From Poindextera sp035295705 (GTDB lineage: Bacteria; Pseudomonadota; Alphaproteobacteria; Caulobacterales; Caulobacteraceae): a stretch of 7,578 bases of DNA. The notes under the pieces are model-generated. The model was not told where the DNA came from and searched no databases. It saw only the letters and a list, made by a program, of their open reading frames with translations. The DNA lies in NCBI GenBank assembly GCA_035295705.1, contig DATGIN010000343.1, forward strand, positions 1 through 7,578. The letters are read 5' to 3'. Position numbers and translations under genes: made by a program. Shown piece after piece: positions 5,795-7,578 of the stretch; the stretch's first letter is position 1, and each line of letters opens with the position of its first letter.

Positions 5795-7578
5795 CCGAAC
5801 CATCTCCGCCCGCACCTCGGCGCGCACCTCGCCGCGCGGCTTCGCGTCCGGAACCTCGAACATCACGCGCTCGATCCGGCCGGGATAGACGAACGGCGCG
5901 GAGTAGTCCGCCGTCACCGGCGAGAGGCTGCGGCCGATGTCCATCCCGGTCGAGGAGACCATGTAGAGCAGCTTCGGCGCCCGTCCTGCGCCGACGACCC
6001 TTCCGTCGATCTGCATCTCGATGTCGCCGCCGCCGTCCGGCGAGCGGTCGACGGACACCGTTACCGTGCGCGCGCCCGCCGCCAGCGCCTCGGGGGCCGC
6101 CAGGCGGGTGTGGTCGTGGAAGTGGTTGTAGTCGAACACCAGCCGGCCCTCCTTCACGTAGAGGGCAAAGCCGCTGTTGGCGCTGCCGCGGGCGATCAAG
6201 GCGCCGTCCGCCTCGCCGTCCGGATGCGAAAGCTCGATCGCCATGGTGAACCCGCGCGCGCCCGGCGGGCAGGCGTCGGCGACCAGGTGCGAGATCGGCG
6301 GGTGGTAGACGAAGCGGGTGCGCGAGGTCGGCAGGCCCGGCCGCCCGGAGGCGCGGAAGAGCTGCATGGCGCTGCGGTCGTCCAGCGGGAAGACCCCATT
6401 GCGCTCGGCCTCTTCGTTGAAGAGGGCTCTCAGCGCCGCCAGCCGTTCTGGCTCGCGCTCGGCCAGGTCCTCGTACTCCGAGAAGTCCTCGGCCAGGTGG
6501 TAGAGCTCCCAGCGGTCGGACTCGAACGGCTGGCCTGGCGCATGCCGGGTCACCGCCTTCCATCCGTCGCGCCAGATTCCGCGGTGGCCCAGCATCTCGA
6601 AGTACTGGGCGCCGCGCGCGGGCGCCGCCGTGGCGCTCTCCAGCGCCGGCGCAAGGCTTGTCCCATGCATCGGCATCTGCGCGACGCCGGCGACGCTCTT
6701 CGGCGGCGCAAGGCCGGCGAGGTCGAGGATCGTGGGGGCGACGTCGATCGCGTGGCAGAACTGGCCGCGCGTCTCGCCCCTTGCCGTCACGCCCGCCGGC
6801 CAGTGGACGATCAGCGGGTCGCGCACGCCGCCGCCGTGCGTGTTCTGCTTGTACCACCTGAGCGGGGTGTTGCCGGCCTGCGCCCAGCCCCAGGGGATGT
6901 TGCAGTGGCTGTCCGGGCCGCCGATGTCGTCGAGCCGGGCGACCGCCTCGTCGACGTTCTCGCGGATGCCGTTGAACCACTTCATCTCGTCCAGCACGCC
7001 GGTCTGGCCGCCCTCCTGGCTGGCGCCATTGTCGGAGAGGAGGAGGAAGATGGTGTTCTCGAAGCGGTGGATCGACTTCAGGAACTGCACCAGCCGCCCG
7101 ATCTGGTCGTCCGTGTGCTCGAGGAAGGCGGCGAACGCCTCCTGCAGCCGCGCCGCGAACGCCTGCTCGTTCGCCGTCAGCTCGGTCCACGGCTTCACGC
7201 CGGGATTGCGCGGGGCGAGCCGGGTGGCTTCCGGGACGATGCCCATCGCCTTCTGGCGCGCGAACCATTCCTCGCGCGCGACGTCCCAGCCGGCGTCGAA
7301 CCTGCCCCGCCACGTCTCCAGGTAGCTCCGCGGCGCCTGGTGCGGCGAATGCATCGCCCCGAACGCGAGGTAGAGGAAGAACGGCCGCTCCGGCACCAGC
7401 GAGGTCAGGTTGCGGACCATGTCGCAGCCCCGGTCCACGATGTCCTCCGACACGTGGTAGCCGTCGTCCGGGCCGCCGGGCGGGTCGATGAAGTGGTTGT
7501 CGCAGGTGAGCTCGGGGAAGAACTGGTCGGTCTCGCCCTGCAGGAAGCCGTAGTAGCGGTCGAAACCCTTCTGCAGCG
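5789..7578 (-). CDS. Arylsulfatase, C-terminal 595 residues (partial, runs off right edge)
   Basis: The frame is open from the right edge to TAG at 5791-5789. A GTG at 7453 is an internal Val, since conserved sequence (GFDRYYGFLQGETDQF) continues upstream of it. It hydrolyses sulfate esters using a formylglycine made from the Cys/Ser of CxPxR, which lies in the missing N-terminus. Visible active-site equivalents of Pseudomonas aeruginosa AtsA, numbered from the first complete codon, are His76 in LAFGAMHSPHQAP (AtsA His211), the calcium ligands Asp182-Asn183 in LLLSDNGASQEGG (Asp317-Asn318), and Lys243 in YKQNTHGGGVRDPLIVHWPAG (Lys375). Residues about 420-575 form an extra beta-rich, concanavalin-like C-terminal domain typical of the large (about 780-residue) arylsulfatases. 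About 180 residues are therefore missing. Substrate is unknown; such enzymes are usually exported, but the signal region is outside the window. The crotonase gene follows. Confidence 0.93.
   Translation of the reverse strand, partial: LQKGFDRYYGFLQGETDQFFPELTCDNHFIDPPGGPDDGYHVSEDIVDRGCDMVRNLTSLVPERPFFLYLAFGAMHSPHQAPRSYLETWRGRFDAGWDVAREEWFARQKAMGIVPEATRLAPRNPGVKPWTELTANEQAFAARLQEAFAAFLEHTDDQIGRLVQFLKSIHRFENTIFLLLSDNGASQEGGQTGVLDEMKWFNGIRENVDEAVARLDDIGGPDSHCNIPWGWAQAGNTPLRWYKQNTHGGGVRDPLIVHWPAGVTARGETRGQFCHAIDVAPTILDLAGLAPPKSVAGVAQMPMHGTSLAPALESATAAPARGAQYFEMLGHRGIWRDGWKAVTRHAPGQPFESDRWELYHLAEDFSEYEDLAEREPERLAALRALFNEEAERNGVFPLDDRSAMQLFRASGRPGLPTSRTRFVYHPPISHLVADACPPGARGFTMAIELSHPDGEADGALIARGSANSGFALYVKEGRLVFDYNHFHDHTRLAAPEALAAGARTVTVSVDRSPDGGGDIEMQIDGRVVGAGRAPKLLYMVSSTGMDIGRSLSPVTADYSAPFVYPGRIERVMFEVPDAKPRGEVRAEVRAEMVRQ
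5811..5834 (-). repeat. 12-base tandem repeat in the sulfatase tail
   Basis: Two 12-base units (5811-5822 and 5823-5834) differ at one base and encode a repeated Glu-Val-Arg-Ala in the C-terminal tail (GEVRAEVRAEM). It lies after the last beta-domain residues and is probably a harmless slippage duplication in a flexible charged tail. Confidence 0.5.

Noticed and set aside
5334..7313. Minus-strand open frame (659 codons) overlapping sulfatase and crotonase
   Set aside because: It is a shifted frame of the two recognised genes on the same strand, with Arg/Gly-rich text and no motifs. The sulfatase and crotonase frames are both intact, so it is not a frameshifted fusion.
5789..7453. Sulfatase starting at GTG 7453
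   Set aside because: Recognisable sulfatase sequence continues upstream in frame to the window edge, and a start there would remove the formylglycine region; the gene is simply cut by the window.

Overview
The window is GC-rich throughout, densely packed, and reads as bacterial chromosome. Gene families (DUF1223, CaiB/BaiF CoA-transferase, crotonase, GST, large arylsulfatase, fused membrane/spermidine-synthase type protein) and the strong G/C third-position bias suggest an aerobic alphaproteobacterium, possibly a Caulobacterales/Phenylobacterium- or sphingomonad-like organism. That placement is an inference and only moderately secure. I see no RNA genes, CRISPR array, insertion sequence, phage gene or integration site.

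Left part (1-3520). A minus-strand gene runs off the left edge; only its N-terminal membrane domain (about 200 residues) is present, and it belongs to the membrane proteins fused to a spermidine-synthase-like domain. Divergent from it is a plus-strand group of three: a 59-residue secreted Lys/His-rich peptide, a membrane-anchored or secreted protein with one C-type heme motif (CITCH), and a glutathione S-transferase. The last two overlap by ATGA. A DUF1223 periplasmic thioredoxin-like protein (CSSC) converges on them, and its stop codon interlocks with the GST stop in a shared CTAG. The stretch therefore holds several redox/thiol genes.

Right part (3610-7578). A plus-strand family III CoA-transferase faces a minus-strand pair: a large arylsulfatase (N-terminus beyond the right edge) followed 63 bases later by a crotonase-fold protein. 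The crotonase has alanine at both positions that carry the catalytic glutamates of true enoyl-CoA hydratases, so its annotation as a hydratase is doubtful. A long hairpin with two alternative outer stems sits exactly on the sulfatase stop codon, between the sulfatase and crotonase genes.

One plausible but unproven reading of the right half is uptake and desulfation of a sulfate ester, then CoA activation and modification of the acid. No wholly new multi-gene system is evident. The points most worth checking are the non-canonical crotonase, the heme protein without a visible downstream Met ligand next to a Lys/His-rich peptide, and the structured sulfatase-crotonase junction.
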